This document shows positions 28,701 to 43,700 of a DNA stretch of 64,000 nt, in pieces (the stretch's first letter is position 1; each line of letters begins with the position of its first letter). A program made the translations under genes and the position numbers. The stretch is from Strongylocentrotus droebachiensis. Its lineage: Eukaryota > Echinodermata > Echinoidea > Camarodonta > Strongylocentrotidae. Below the pieces are notes generated by a model that did not search any database, was not told where the DNA came from, and saw only the letters and a list, made by a program, of their open reading frames with translations. The stretch lies in the NCBI GenBank assembly GCA_035222895.1, contig JAVYIG010001605.1:62001-126000 (forward strand), in the 5' to 3' direction.

Positions 28701-31700
28701 CAACAGCAAAAGCATGATCACCGTAATGAACATGATGGAACAATAGGTTCGAGAAGGTCATTTACATATGATAGAGCATACCCACGTTTAATTTTGAATA
28801 CTATCAAAAAAGAAAAAATCACGATAACAATTAATACCATATTATTATTTTTTTGTTTTTTTGTTTTAATCTTTGCTTTACATTATGCTATGAATGCTTT
28901 GGGAACTTTGCTTGTACAAGGCCTAAGGGCTTTATTTATGTAGTTCCCCATTGCATTTCTAAATTTGAACATGAATAATTTTATATCTTTGTATGAATGT
29001 AATTTTTAATCGAGAATGAAATAAATGCAAATTCAATTCAATTCAATTCAATAATAATAATAATACTACTAACAATACTAATAAAATTACTACTAATAAT
29101 AACAATAAAAAGAAGAAGAATCTCTATTTTTGTCTGTATGTTTGTACATGTATGTATGTACATACATTCTAGTAATAAATAAAGAATATAAAGACTTACT
29201 GGTTCGGATATCCAAAGGATCCGATGTAATGGAAGAACCTGTGACCTGTACCTGGGCTCGATACAGAGTCCCGGATGTTAGACCAGTAAAGACGAACTTC
29301 GTAGAACCGGCTGTATAGATTAAAGTAGAGGTTCATTGATTTTTAATATTGATTTAATTTGTATCATTGCAAAAGGGAAGGTGGAATCAAACAAGTTTAT
29401 CAAAATTCCCCATTTGGAAACATTCAAAGTAATCATTATCGATTGGATATACCAGATTTGTGTGATCACTCAAGAGACAGAATTAGCATGGGCATCTGAT
29501 GTCCCATAACAATGCAAATATATTAAATGCCTATTTCATCGTCTCCTCACATTGCAAACATTTGCAGTGTCTATTTCATCGTCTCCTCATCACCTATTGT
29601 AACTTACTTCACCAGCATCATTGTAACTGTTTGATCTGTTGCCTCACTCTAAATTTCGGACATGACTTTATTTGATTAAAAAATTCGGCATTATGAAAAG
29701 AAGAAATCAGTATTAGCTCCATTCTGGCTCGTAAGAAAGATGCCATTGTACATTCAGCTACATACACAAACCCATGCATGACATGTGTAGTATTTCAAAC
29801 AAACACCATCCTGTCTAAACGGGAATGAACAACATCCATTTCATTGTACTCACAAGTCCTATAGTAGAACTGTCAATTGTCCATTTTTTTTTTTAATGGA
29901 AAGATTTACATATTTCCATCAGGAATACTGTCATGTCCTATAGTAGTACCATCATTTGTCAATCATTTGTCAGAGGAAGTATAGTGTATAAATCTTACCA
30001 ACAGGAATATACTGACAAGTCCTATGGTAGCACCGTCATTTATCAATTATTTGTTAGAGAAAGTATAGTGTATAAATCTTACCAACAGGAATATACTGAC
30101 AAGTCCTATAGTGGAACCGTCACTTATCAATTATTTGTTAGAGAAAGTATATCGTATAAATCTTACCAACAGGAATATACTGACAAGTCATATAGTGGAA
30201 CCGTCACTTATCAATTATTTGTTAGAGAAAGTATAGTGTATAAATCTTACCAACAGGAATATCGATGAGTCCTATAGTAATACCGTCACTTGTCAATTAT
30301 TTGTCAGAGAAAGTATAGTGTATAAATCTTACCAACAGGAATAATGATGAGTCCTATAGTAATACCATCACTTGTCAATTATTTGTCAGAGAAAGTATAG
30401 TATAAATCTTACCAACAGGAATCTCGATGATTCTTATAGTATTTCCATTACTTGTCAAAGATAAGGTATAGCCTGACGGGGCTTCAAGTGCTGGTCCAAA
30501 TGCTACACCGATTGTCGTCTCAGTCACAGAATAGGTCTCCAAATCCAGAGCGTCAAGAGATACTAATAACAAATAGAAGAAAGTAAATAAATAAATGAAT
30601 GAATGAATGAATATATTAATAAATTAATGAATGAATAACTAACTAAACAAATAAATAAATTCATGATAATAATATTAAAATAATAATGATCACAATAATA
30701 ATGATACTATTAATGATAGTACTGTCTGGTGTTTAGAAATATTGAGAAACTCTTCACATAACCTGTGACTGCATGATTTCAAGGCTCAAATTAAAATACC
30801 ATTTTGTTTAATAATCCTCAAGATTGACCTTTCTGGGATAAAAGTGTACACCTACACACTACAGTCCTCTACACATTTTGAATGTTGCACGAGTTAAAAA
30901 TGTTTCCTTATAGTTTTTATGATAGATTAGTGATACATAAAATCATCTGAGCAGCAGCAAACCAATTTGATCTGTCTACATGCATTGGGGCTCTCTAATA
31001 CAGGGACCCCTAGGCCCTGTTTCATGAAACTTGATATCAATAACAAGTTACAAGCTACTGTTATAAGCTACTGAAATCATGGCATCTGATTGGCTGAGAG
31101 CACATTTGTCATAGCAATTTAGCCGTTGTTATAGAGAACAAGTTTTATGAAACGGGCCCCTGGTGTGACCAGCTGTCACCAATAATCTGTACATACAATA
31201 ATGAGCCATCTCGCATGGAAATTTAACCACTGATCAATATTAATTACCATAGCAATTAACATCTCTCAACAGCCAATAAAATTAAGGTCTCCATGGAAGT
31301 TTAATGGCAATGTTAACATCGATACTAAGTTTTATGCATTTGGGTCTTGAACTAGTCATTGATCGTAATTGCATGAAATATGCAAATTAAAAAATGTATA
31401 AATCTCTTTCACCTGTTGAAACAGTAGCTTGAGTGACTTCACTACGGACCTCTGAATCCTGCCCGAAACCGGCAACAGCATAGACAGACACGGTGTATTC
31501 CTGATTTGGGTCCAAGTCCTGTATCAATCAAACAAATAAGAGCATCAGCACAGACAGTTATGACTATTAAGTTGAGGAACCTCTCATATTGATGGCATTA
31601 ACAGACATGATATACATGAATACTGGATTAATGGACAGTTAAAATATCATCATCATTCTCATGATTTGACTGTTGCAGGAAAGCGAACGATGGCACTGAC

Positions 31701-34700
31701 AGCTACACAATCATACGGTTACAACTAGTATATATACATTCAGTTTAGGAATCAGTAATTTTTATGATTTTGGTGGTAAACCCACCTCAATAAGAAGTTG
31801 TGTCGTATCTGGATCGTCTAGTCTAGCTGTTGGTCTTTCTACATTGTCTTGTCCTGCAATATAGACGGCATAGCCATCATACATCCCACTCGCTGGTTGG
31901 CTCCACGAAACGCTGAATGATATAGCGGTTGGTTCCCCAGTCAAAGCCAGATTTCTGACCACGAAAGGAACTACACAACAACCAGAAAAAACACATGATT
32001 GAATAGAAGTGGGACTATGCGGAAATAGTGAGAACACATCATAAATTATGGATGTTGGTACTGATCATGGATAGTGAAAACATGGTGACTGCAGATAGTG
32101 AAAACATGGTGACATGCATGTTGGTACTAGGCATCGACATTTGAGACATGTTAAAAGCATTTGGAACTGAGGAAAATCAATACAACTATGAATAATTACA
32201 AGTGGGAAGATGTAGGAATAGTGAAAATGCAGTTATGAAAATGCATGTCTGTAATGTACTCAGAGATATTGTCATCTAATAAATGCTTCAACCTAGAATA
32301 TCAGTACCATTATTATTTTTGGACTGAGAAAATTAATAATTATTACGTATTTGCATGTGCAACTAGAAAATTCAGACACCAATCAGTTTGAAGTTTATAT
32401 ATTTATTCAAGATGGTGCTTTCCCATTCAATAAACCATCAACTTCTTCATATTGTTGAGAAATAAAACAATTTTGAGATAAAAATAAAGGTATTTTTAAA
32501 GGTGGAGTGGTTCATAAACAGCCTACAATTTTGGTTATGGGATTGACTTACTTGTCCTGACATTTAAAATTCCAATATCTTGCTGGTAGTTTTCTGCCAC
32601 TACAAAAACATTGTAAAGCTGACCGGCTACCAAAGATGTTCCTCTGATGTTTCGATCCTGAGTGATGAGGGGAGTGGTATCGGTTAGTCCTTCAGTATTG
32701 AAAGATACCCGGTAGGCCCCTGGGTTAGGTCTAGGACTAGCTCCCCAGGCCACCTCAAGACTATCCGTGGTTCTGTCTATGTAGATCACCTCTAGAGCTC
32801 CAAGAGAATCTACAAAGCAGGACAAAAATGTTAACATCAATCACTATCAACAACCTTACGATTTCGTTTCTTATCTAGTGTGTTTTCATTATAAATTATC
32901 ATATTTACCATACTTATAATAATAATGTTTTATTAACCAGGGTAGCCACTTCAGTTATGAAACTGCTCTTCCAGCGGGCCCTGCATAACATAATATGTTA
33001 CTAATACCCTTCTCCAATCTAATATGCTGAACGCCTAGCTAGAAGGCAGAAGGTCCCATTGTTATAAGTCTTTGGTTTGACTTGTGAGGCAGGCGCTCTA
33101 ACCACTGAGCCACCATGCCCAGTATTTAAATTTTTTATTTTTTGTAATGCTCACTCGCTTGCAAATTTTATGAACAAATATCTCCATATGTGTGTACATG
33201 GAGTGTGATAAGTGTCAGGACGATGCAAAATGAATGTTCTTGAGTGAATTTGGGGTTAGGCTGTGAAACTTTTTATTCCATAAAAGGGTGTAATGACTAT
33301 AAAAAGGTTGTTAACACAGGTCTAGTGGATAAGTCCCAGACCATCAAGCTCTAGGTTCAGGGTTTGTATCCCTGTCATAGCACTAGTGTCCTTTGGCAAG
33401 TCATTTATCTACGTTTGCCACTCTCCTTCCAAATGAAGTCAATATTACACTAAATATCAACAATTTGTATTTTTAACAAACACGTATAGTGTGTAATTCC
33501 AATTATTATGAACTATAGAAATAAAACGTTACAGTTATTAAAGAAAAGGTTAAGTTCTGGGAAGAGGTGAAAAATAATTTGAAATAATTTGTGAGCATTA
33601 TCATTTATGCAAGTGTGGAGGAACATCAGGTAACAAAATGTTCCCTGAGAAGCATGGCTCTTCAAATGCCTTACTATTCTAAATATAGCACGTAACATCC
33701 TAAAAATCGGGACATATTTTTATGCCACATGTTTGTGCAGTCCTATATACTACTTTCTGTGTACAGTGCTTGTAACTTTACCAATGCTAGGCCAAATTTC
33801 TTATCATTTTGATGATTCCAGAACCTTTCAGTACACACCAATACTTATATGCTACATGAGCAAATTTTTCTGAACGATTCCACAACGTTTCTTCCACAAT
33901 GCAATCGCATGACCAGAACTGGTCTATACCTTTAAAACCATCAGAACTCAACTTTATCTTTATTGTTATTTTGTGATTCCAGACTTACTAGTTATTCCTT
34001 GAGCACTAGCCGGTTCACTGCGGATCAAGTCTTCCCCAGTCCCCACCGTGGCATAGACCTGGATGTCATACTGGTTTCCTGGAAGAAGTTCCGTCACTTC
34101 TCGGACGGCGTCCAAGGGTCCGAGGGCGATCTCTGGTCTCTTGGTGCCATCGGGGTTGGTGATGACGAGAAGGAAGTTATGGTAGACTCCTTGCGGTTGG
34201 GTCCAGATCACATCAAACGAGGTGACGGTGGGGTTTTGTGTCAGAACGGTGGCAGGAGCTACAGGCTCTGTGCATGCAAAGAAGGTATTACAAATTGTAA
34301 ATATTGATATGAATTATAGATAGATAGTCAAATTTTGTTCATTCATCATGAAAAACATTTCGATGAAATAACATACAATATTGCATACCGTACATATAAA
34401 GTCAAAATATCATACATTACAAAGCTAATAAAACAATATGAAATACATCATCAAGGTAATCTGGACAAAATATAGGGAAAAGTAAGTATTTATGTGAATG
34501 AGGAGACAGCTAGAAGGGAAATGCCTAATTAGTGCTGCCACCTACAAAAAAAACTGAAACTTAAAATTTGAAATTAGGATAAGATGAGAGTATACTATAA
34601 CAAGACCAGATAGAAAATATTGTTTCATGTATGTGATGGCCTCCCCATCTCCTGACAATTTCCATTACTTTTTTTGACTTTCGGAGATTGTAAGTTCATT

Positions 34701-37700
34701 TTCCATGAATATCCAGAAGAATTTGTTTTTCATGATTTCCAAGTTTTTCCCCATGACGATGGGAACACGGTCAACTCTGCAATCCAACTTACTAGTCCTC
34801 TGCTCTATATTCGTGTCTTCTTGTGAATCGAGGGTGATCTCATAATTCACTCCGGGATTCAGCGTGTCAAAGGTCACTCGAGAGCTCTCCGATGGTAGCA
34901 AATCGACTGTTATATCCCTGGGAGCGTTGCCATCGAGGTTTCTCAGGGTGATGCTGTAGCCAGTAGCGTCTTCCCTCTTACCAAAGATGACTGTGATTGA
35001 GGTGGATGTGAAGGCAGTCACTACGATCTCATTTGCGTCCAGAGCATCTGGAAGGCAAAAGGTAATAAAAAACATAAATAAATCATGAAAATCGAAGATT
35101 GGTCTATTGGTTTGTTCACTTGGTCAGCTCTCTGTCTTCACCTACAAACTGGCTCAGGCAAGCCCTGGTTTGAAACTGAGCCAAGTCTTTTGGATGTGGC
35201 ATGAAATGTGAGTCTCCAGATGTAAATAATCATATCTGATTGATACCCAATGCACACACGCAATGTCGTTCTCTGTGCATCAGTTTGGAAGATTTTCATA
35301 GAAGAAATGTCCTCTGAAACGGATCTTTCTGCAAATTCCCCCGTATTTGAAATAAAATGAACATTATCTAACACTTTTGGACCAAACATTTATGGACAAG
35401 TGCTGTAGTAACATATTATACTCATGTGTGTATGCAGTGCATGTGGCTGTCAGCAAGACTTTGTCAATGTCTCATCATTGTCATCATTCCAAATCCTCAC
35501 AGGAGACATCAAATATTACTAATACATAATCAACTTTGCTTCGGGCCGGCAGTTTCTTTCATAATGCTCTTCTGTAACTGGTATCCATCTTTATCTTAAA
35601 AAGACACTCACATACCTGCCAACATTCAAAAATAAGAATTAGGAATTTTTAGCACGGTATGCCTTCAAAAATAAGAAATCGCACTTCCAGCGGCAGTGTA
35701 AACTGGCAATACCCAGTAAATCTGTACCAAAAAGCGAATACAAATTTGTTGCTCGATCAGCCATTCAACGCACGCAATACGTTAACTCTCAAATCGCGGC
35801 ACATGTTAAAACAAGCTTAATTTGGCTCTAGCAACAAAAAAATTAAAAATAAATAAATAAATAATTAAATAATTGAAAAATCAGAATATTCTGAATTTTC
35901 AGCTCCTGAAAATACAGAAAATCAGGATATTCTGGATTATTCAGAAGGGTTGGTAGGTATGCACTCAGCTAAAACCATCAAAAACATACCTGTTCTGACA
36001 TCTAGTGTTGAGGTCTCGCAGCTGGTCAATTCTTGAGTACCAAAGAAACTGATCGTCTCGATACTGATAGTGTAGAGGACATTGGCATCCAGTTCAGTGA
36101 TAGAAAGACGTCTTTCCTCAGTGGCGGAAATTGGTGGATATGCCTAAGTATACAACAATAGAGGTGTTGTTGTCTAGTGGATAAATCATTGAACTTTAGA
36201 TCACAAGGCATGGAGTTCACATCCCATCCAGGTACTAATGTCCTTTGGCAAGATAATAATCTAAATGTTGCCACCGTTTCTGGTTTTAGAGTTGCACCCT
36301 AACTGTATCATGTATTTACTACAATAAAATAATGCCATAAACAATATTTATTAAATGCTGAAGAATCAATTTCAATTTGTGTTGAGGACCCATACGAATC
36401 AGAAAGTTTACATTCATTAAAATAATCATATTAAAACAAGAATCCATATACATATTGATTTTATTCATATTCTTATTCATATGTAGGTATATATACTTAT
36501 ATGCATACACATTCATGATCATAATCATAATCATAATAATATTCAAATTCATATTCATCAACTAATGAATATTCATATTCACACACTTATTGGTTAAGGA
36601 CATACCTTTGGCAGGCCGTTTTCAGATGTGACATAGACACGATAACTGTCAAAGTTCCCTTGGGCTGGTAGCCAGTTGACATCAATCGTTGTAGTTGTCT
36701 TGTCGATGACAGTAATAGCGCCAGCACCGCTTGGACCTGTGTACAACAACAAAAAACAAAAGCATTATAATGTGTATCTGCAACAACACATTATTTTAAG
36801 AGTCTGCGTGTATGTCTTCAAAATTCTAAATCATATGGAAGCTGAGTATCTTATTGACATCCTCCAAACATATACACCAGCTCATAACCTTCTCTTAACA
36901 GCTGACAAGTGTAAACTAATAATTCCCAAATCCAAACTCTCCCGAATGACGTTTTTAATATCCCACTTTCCATGAGGGATTTATGTTCAAATGCTCTTTA
37001 CAATTGTTATTAACAGAAGAGGTAAGTTTTGAGATAAGTTTGAAGGCATTGAGAGATTGCTGGTTGCAAAGAAATCTGGGTAAGTGATTCCACAGGTTGG
37101 GAGCTGCAGTTGTGAATGCTCCGTCACCAAGTGTGGCTAGCATCCTATTTATTTATTAATTTAGTTATTTATTTCTGATATTTTTACAGGGTGGCACATG
37201 TCACCAATTTAGTGGTCTTCCATGAGGCCTTGTTTGGTAAGAATAAAACAAATAACAGCATCAACAACAAAATAGATAAATACACAAGCATATAAACAGG
37301 TAAAATACAAATTAATTGGTATCCCCATGAAATAACTGAACATTCAAGAATCATCCTTGATCATTAACAAGAAATAGGTGAATGGCATTTTCAAATTAAA
37401 TAGATCTTGGGCAACTTTTGCAGAATTTTATGAAAATAATAAGCGAGATCCAGAAACTTACGGGTCTGCTGAATGAGAGGCAAATACTCAGACTGAGAAT
37501 TAGACTCAAAAGCTACAACAGTGACTGAAATGGAGTAAGCAGTGGCCGGGCTAAGTCCTGAGAAGATGTACTCTGTAGTTCGCCTGAAGTCATCATTGGC
37601 TGGGCCGGGCTGGATCCCTATGCGGTACAGCATGTTGTCTGGGTCAGGTGCCCAAAAGATCTGGATAGTGTCACAGGTGATGGCAGCCGCTACAACCGTC

Positions 37701-40700
37701 AAGGCTGGGACAGCTCCTAATGAGATTTCATAAAAAGTATGGTATCAATGGAAAACTGTGGAACCAACTACCTACTGATGTGCAGATGGCCTCATCTGTT
37801 GACCAGTTCCAGAAATTACTCAAGTCACATCTATTCTACTATAAATTACTTTCTTACCAGCCTACATATACTTGAATGATCTCTGAGAAGTGACTAAATT
37901 TTGTTTTTAAGTGGCCCAAACATTGTGGAGCGGTGTGTGTGCAGCGCTTTGTAACCGTAAGGAAAAGGCGCTATATCAAATATGTTTTTGGATGGATGGA
38001 TGGATCAATGGACTGATAACAATATATACTGTTGTTCATAAAGTTGGAACAATATTGTCCTACCACTTTTCATGAAATGATTGTGACTGTATGGTTTACA
38101 TGTATTTTTCACTGGTAAAGTGTATATCTTCTCAAAACTGTATTGATCAATCTAAAGATTCAGAGTTTGTTCAACAAAGTTCTGAGAAGATATAAACTCT
38201 ATCTGTCAACAATAAATCATACAGTCACAATCATTTCAAGAAAAGAGACAAGAAAAAATGTTAAAACTTTATGGGCAACAATGTAAAAAGGAAGAATTGT
38301 GAGACATACAAAAAATAACAACAATACAAAAAAAGAGGATAAGCAAGTAGAAGTTTGAACGGAAAAAACATATGTGTATATAATGTACATACATGAGATG
38401 TACATGTGTAGATTTCCAGTTGGAATAAGCTAATAAGTTACACACTGTTGGCAAGTTAACCATGAGATGGCTCTGTACAACAAAATGTTAATACCCTGGG
38501 GTAGAAAGTTCATAATTTCATTATCGCTTTAAAAATGGGTTGCTGTACTAGTAGGCATATTCGCGCCTTGTTCCTTTTAGTTTCTGTTTATATTGATCGA
38601 TTTCGGCTTTATGTACATTCTTGCGTTTTACTCTGATGAGTGCAAGACGAAAAGCTTAAGTATGGCTCTTTTCAACGGGATTCTCTGACTTACTAGTAGT
38701 GAAAGTGTCCTCTACTGCCTGGCTGGCCGTGAACTCTGTTGGCGTTCCGCTTTTAGCCGTCAGACTGAAATCATACGATGTGCCAGGCTGTAACTCTTCA
38801 ACGGTAACCGAGTCTTCATTACCTGCTATGGTCCTCATGTTGGGTGACTGGAAGAAAAAAAATGTTAACAAAATTGCTAAGTCGACGATCATGATAGTTG
38901 TAATTGTAATTGATCTTTATTTCATTCATCATCAAAAACATTTAAAATACAAAACATAGTTAAAGGTAAAGACCAGTATTGGAAACGCCCCAATTTCAAA
39001 AAATGAAATGGAAGCTCTTATTACCAATCATGTGAAAGAATATGTTTTGACTAATACATGATGATACAAATTTTGCCGGGAAACTGCCTACTAAATGATA
39101 TATTTGGTAAATTAGTTTATCTACATGGTCTGTGAGAGATAAACGCACGTGTCACGCACATGTGCGTATAGTTCCATATACATCTTTCTGTGTACAGTGC
39201 TTGTAACTTTACGAAGACTGGGCCAAATTTCTTATCATTTTGATGATTCCAGAACCTTGCAGTACACACCAATACTTATATGCTAGATGATCAACTTTTT
39301 CTGATCGATTCCACAATGTTTCTTTCACAATGCAATCGCATGACCATAACTGGTCTTTACCTTTAAAGAGAAACATTTACAAAATAATACAACAACAAAA
39401 ATGTTAGATAACTGTGGAGACAGCTAGGGAAGCCAAAGCCTTACTATCGACTATCGCCAATTATCTGTTGAAATGGCATTTGTTTGCATTTGCACAACAC
39501 AAAATACAATGACGCATACAACAAAGAAAACACAGAACAAAATCAGGCTGAGGGAAATGTACATGTACAAGTTTTTTAGATAGGAGGGACTCATTCATAT
39601 CTAATTGTGAAGAAATAATAAATTTTCAAATAATAATTTTGTTACCTTTTTTGCTTTATTATTATCTCTTAATTCGCATCCATATTCACATGACTTATAA
39701 AAAAACAAAGAACAATGGACAATCTGCTTCCAAAGCTACCTCAACAAAAATACAAAAGTAACACTTGGAGATTGCGCTTTCTGTTGTGCAGCTTGAAGCT
39801 TTGGGAAAACCTACTACTAGACATTAGAAAAGTCTCATCTGTTGCTATCTTCAAAGTTTTGTTGATGATGTACTTGTTTTCAGAAACCTTTGAATAGTTT
39901 ATGATTGTGTATCCATAGAGTAGCACTGTCATCACAGCGCAGTAGAGTATATTTATAGCTGTGCTATATAAATTGATCTATTTATCATTACCAGGTCACT
40001 TCCATCTGACTTCTCGTAGGTGAGAGTGAAGAAGTCAAAGCGACTAAGGGGAGCCTCAAAGGCAAGATCAATTTCGGTGAAATTGCTCCTTGTTGAACGG
40101 AGGAATGCCGGTGGATCTGGGTCTGAATAAAAGAAAAATATATAACAATACAAAAACATCAACAATACTATAAGTGGGGTTTGGACAAAAAAAAGCATTA
40201 ATGATATCCATTAGGTATCTTAAGGAGAACAGAAAGAGCCATAACGTCGAAAAATCCCAAGTGAGCTCATGGAAAGGCTGGGTCTGGAAGACACTGTCGT
40301 TGAAGTGGTAGAGAGAAGTGGAGAACGTAAGAGGGAAAGGAAGACCGAAGATTTCATGGAAAGATATAGTGATGAAGGAAAGCAATAAGGTTGGTCTAGT
40401 ACATGTTGAGGATGCTCGAGACAAGAAGTGAAGGGAGGGAGTGTCATAACGGTGTGAGTAATATATTGCCAAGTTACTTATATTCAATAATCAATCCCTG
40501 CGATCTACTTTTAAAAAACATCAACATTTACAGAAATAATTCTTTATGTTAAGCATTATTTTTTTCAAAGTAGTAAATAAACACAATGAACATAACTGAC
40601 AAAGAAAGAGGACAAAATATACAGTTCCTCATTCTACCCTCAACAATTGCTGTGGTAGACAAAGGAACATCCATTCACTGCTATTATGTAAAAATGTGTA

Positions 40701-43700
40701 GAACAGGTGAATATGCATGTGACACCTGTTTTACACATTTTTACATAATAGCAGTGAAGAGATGTTCCTTTGCCTACCACAGCAATTGTTGAGGGTAGAA
40801 TGAGGAACTGTATATTATGTCCTCTTTCTTTGTCCGTCATGTTCATAGTGAAATGAACTTGAACTTGAAATTTGGTTACATTATGATAATGGCCTATTCT
40901 GATTACATACTTGTCCTCTGTACAACCGTAGACACAGGTTCATCTAGAGTGGTCAGTTTGAGTTGAATTGAATACTCCTGACCCGGGATCAATCTTTCGA
41001 ATGTAGCTCTAAACACATCTAATCCTCGAATCTAAAAATGAAAGAAGAAAAAATATTCATAACAATAATAGTAACAATGGTACAGTCAAACCTGTATATA
41101 AACACCACTCAACAGAAAAAGTGTTTGTTATAGGCAGGAGCTCTTTGCATAGGTTCCTTTAGTACACATTTAAATTAGAAATTTCTTAAAGGGAAAATAA
41201 AAAAACAAAATAAACATAATGTTATCTCTGACTGAAATGTGTCTCAATTATTAAAGCGGGAATGCACTACTTGTGCTCTCTATATAGCAAACAGTGTCTA
41301 ATCGGTGACCGCTGGTCCCCTTTTTCTTATGTTAATTGAGAGCTGATTTGCTGAGATAACCACCTCTCAGTGACCACGCTGGGTGGTCTAATTGCTCCTG
41401 GCAAAACTAGTGTAGTCGGGCTTCAATTATTTAGCAAACTTGGTGTTTCCTTGTAATGTGCTTTCCAAAACCCACTGAAATCATCACCAACAGCAGAACG
41501 ATTCAAACAGAGTTTGAAGACATATCCATTCTTAAACTATATGCATTTACTGAAATGACACTGCCACAAATTGGTAACTTGTATTAACCCTTGGGCTCCT
41601 GAATTTTCTTATTCCCATAGACTTAACACAGAGACCCGGTTCTTGTGAGCAGTGGGTTAACTATAACTCTAACTGACTTCAGGATGGGATGACATCTCAA
41701 GCGATTTGTATCCAGTGGAAAAGGCATTATATAAATTGCATGTATTTGTATTACTTACCAGAGATATTGCATCTGGAGGCGTGATGCTAAGTTCATAATT
41801 TGTCAATTCAGGCAGGTTGGCACGATCCTCGTAGATTCCCCAAACTAGAGCGATGGAGGTATTTGAGACCGTTGTGACACTCAACTCCAATTGGTCAAAG
41901 ACTCCTGTTAAAGAAACAGATAAAAATAAAAATAAAAATGATAATAATACTTTGTTCTTTTATAGCACATTTCATGTCTGTTGACATTTCAATGCGCTTT
42001 ACATTTTTACAATATACATATATAAAGTACAACACTAATGATAGTAAAAATGCAAATAATTATAATAATAATAACAAAAATAATAATTATAATGATAACA
42101 AATGTATTCAAGATTTAAGATGTTGATTCATTGTTTGAAACTATTATACCGGTATGTGAACTCTTAAACTAAATCTGAAATATTAATATCCCCTGACATC
42201 ATTAGAGTCACGTGACATGATTACTATCACCTGCCATTTCTTGTGTCACATGACATGATTACTATCACCTGCCATTTCTTGTGTCACATGACATACTGTA
42301 CTGGCATGCGCACTCACCTGTGGTTAGTGTCCTGGTAACTGGTTCACTCTCCAAGCCTCCAGACAAGGCCTGGACACTCACAATGTAGTTTGTACCAGGA
42401 TCAAGGTCCTACAAATAGGGGAGGAACACAGGGATTACTATTAAGACCTCTTTTGTTTTCAACATGCATATTGAAAGAAGAAAACAAGAAAAGGAATAGG
42501 AGAAGAGGAAGAAGGAAAAGAAGACGTAGAAGACAAAGGACAAGGCGGAGACGAACGTTCTGTTATACAATATGTAATTTGCATAATAATATCTATAATG
42601 TTCTCTCAGTGACTGTGTTAACTTATTATGGGCGTTCGTAACTCAATTAAGCTATGCTTTTCTGGTTTTTGCCTCCTTCCGTATCTGAACTATTTACTGT
42701 ACCGGTATACTCTATGTTGAAATCATTGTTACATATACAATTTATACACACTGTGTTTCATAACGTAATGTTGAGAAGGAAATAAATGTAAATAAATACC
42801 AAAAAAAAAATCAAGAAAAATAAGAAAAGAAGAAAAATAGAAGAGGAAGAACAAGAAGAAGAAGAAGAGCAAGAGTGTTTACTCTGAGAGTATATCTGGG
42901 TGGTTGACTAGGAAGGTCAGGTAGTACAGTCCTTGTACCATCTAGCGTGTATGTAATACGGTATCCATCATACACGCCTATGGGTGGACTCCACTGCAGC
43001 TCTAAGAACAACTGCATCCCAACAGACTCTAGATTCTGTGGCATCTCAGGGACTACATTGAAAGACAAAGACACAGATATTGACCCATTAGCTACTAAAA
43101 TATTCAAATACTTTTTGCTTTTGTACAATACTGTCAGGAAAGGAAAATACATCTTATTCCTTTACATTTGTTTTCTACATAATCCATCATCCAGCTTTCC
43201 ATTGAAATAAAGTTGTATTATCATCAGATAGGGTCTTTAAAGACCATCTGCACTAGTTTGGCCGGGGGGGATTAGACATCCCTGCCTGGTCATTGACAGG
43301 TGGTTATCTCATCAAATCAGCTCTCAATTAACATAAGAAAAAGAGGATCATTGGGGACCAATGGTCACCGAGTAGGCATTGTTTGCTATATAGAGGGCTC
43401 AAGAAGTTATAAGTAGTGCAGTGGGACTTAAAATCAAAATCACAAATACTCACGTGTCCTTTGACTTGTTGAATTGATATTGACTGTGATAACATACTCC
43501 TGGCCTGGTGTCAAACCGGAAAATCTATACGTCGGTGATTGAGCGTAGAGAATGTTTGAGCTAACAGCTACAAACAAAAAATCAAAAGCAGGAACAAGAT
43601 ATTATGAAAGTTGCTGAACAATTTCATCAAGATGGTGATTCGGATGATATATCTGAAAGAGTTCATAGATCCGTGTAAATAATTTTGGATGTGGCATAGA

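Noticed and set aside
29933..30268. 111-codon plus-strand frame with 28-residue repeats
   Set aside because: Shadow of the 84-bp minisatellite, which is a multiple of 3; it lies antisense to splice donors of the real gene.
40586..40846. Two similar 68-codon proteins on opposite strands
   Set aside because: The likeness follows from the fold-back symmetry of the DNA; no coding evidence.
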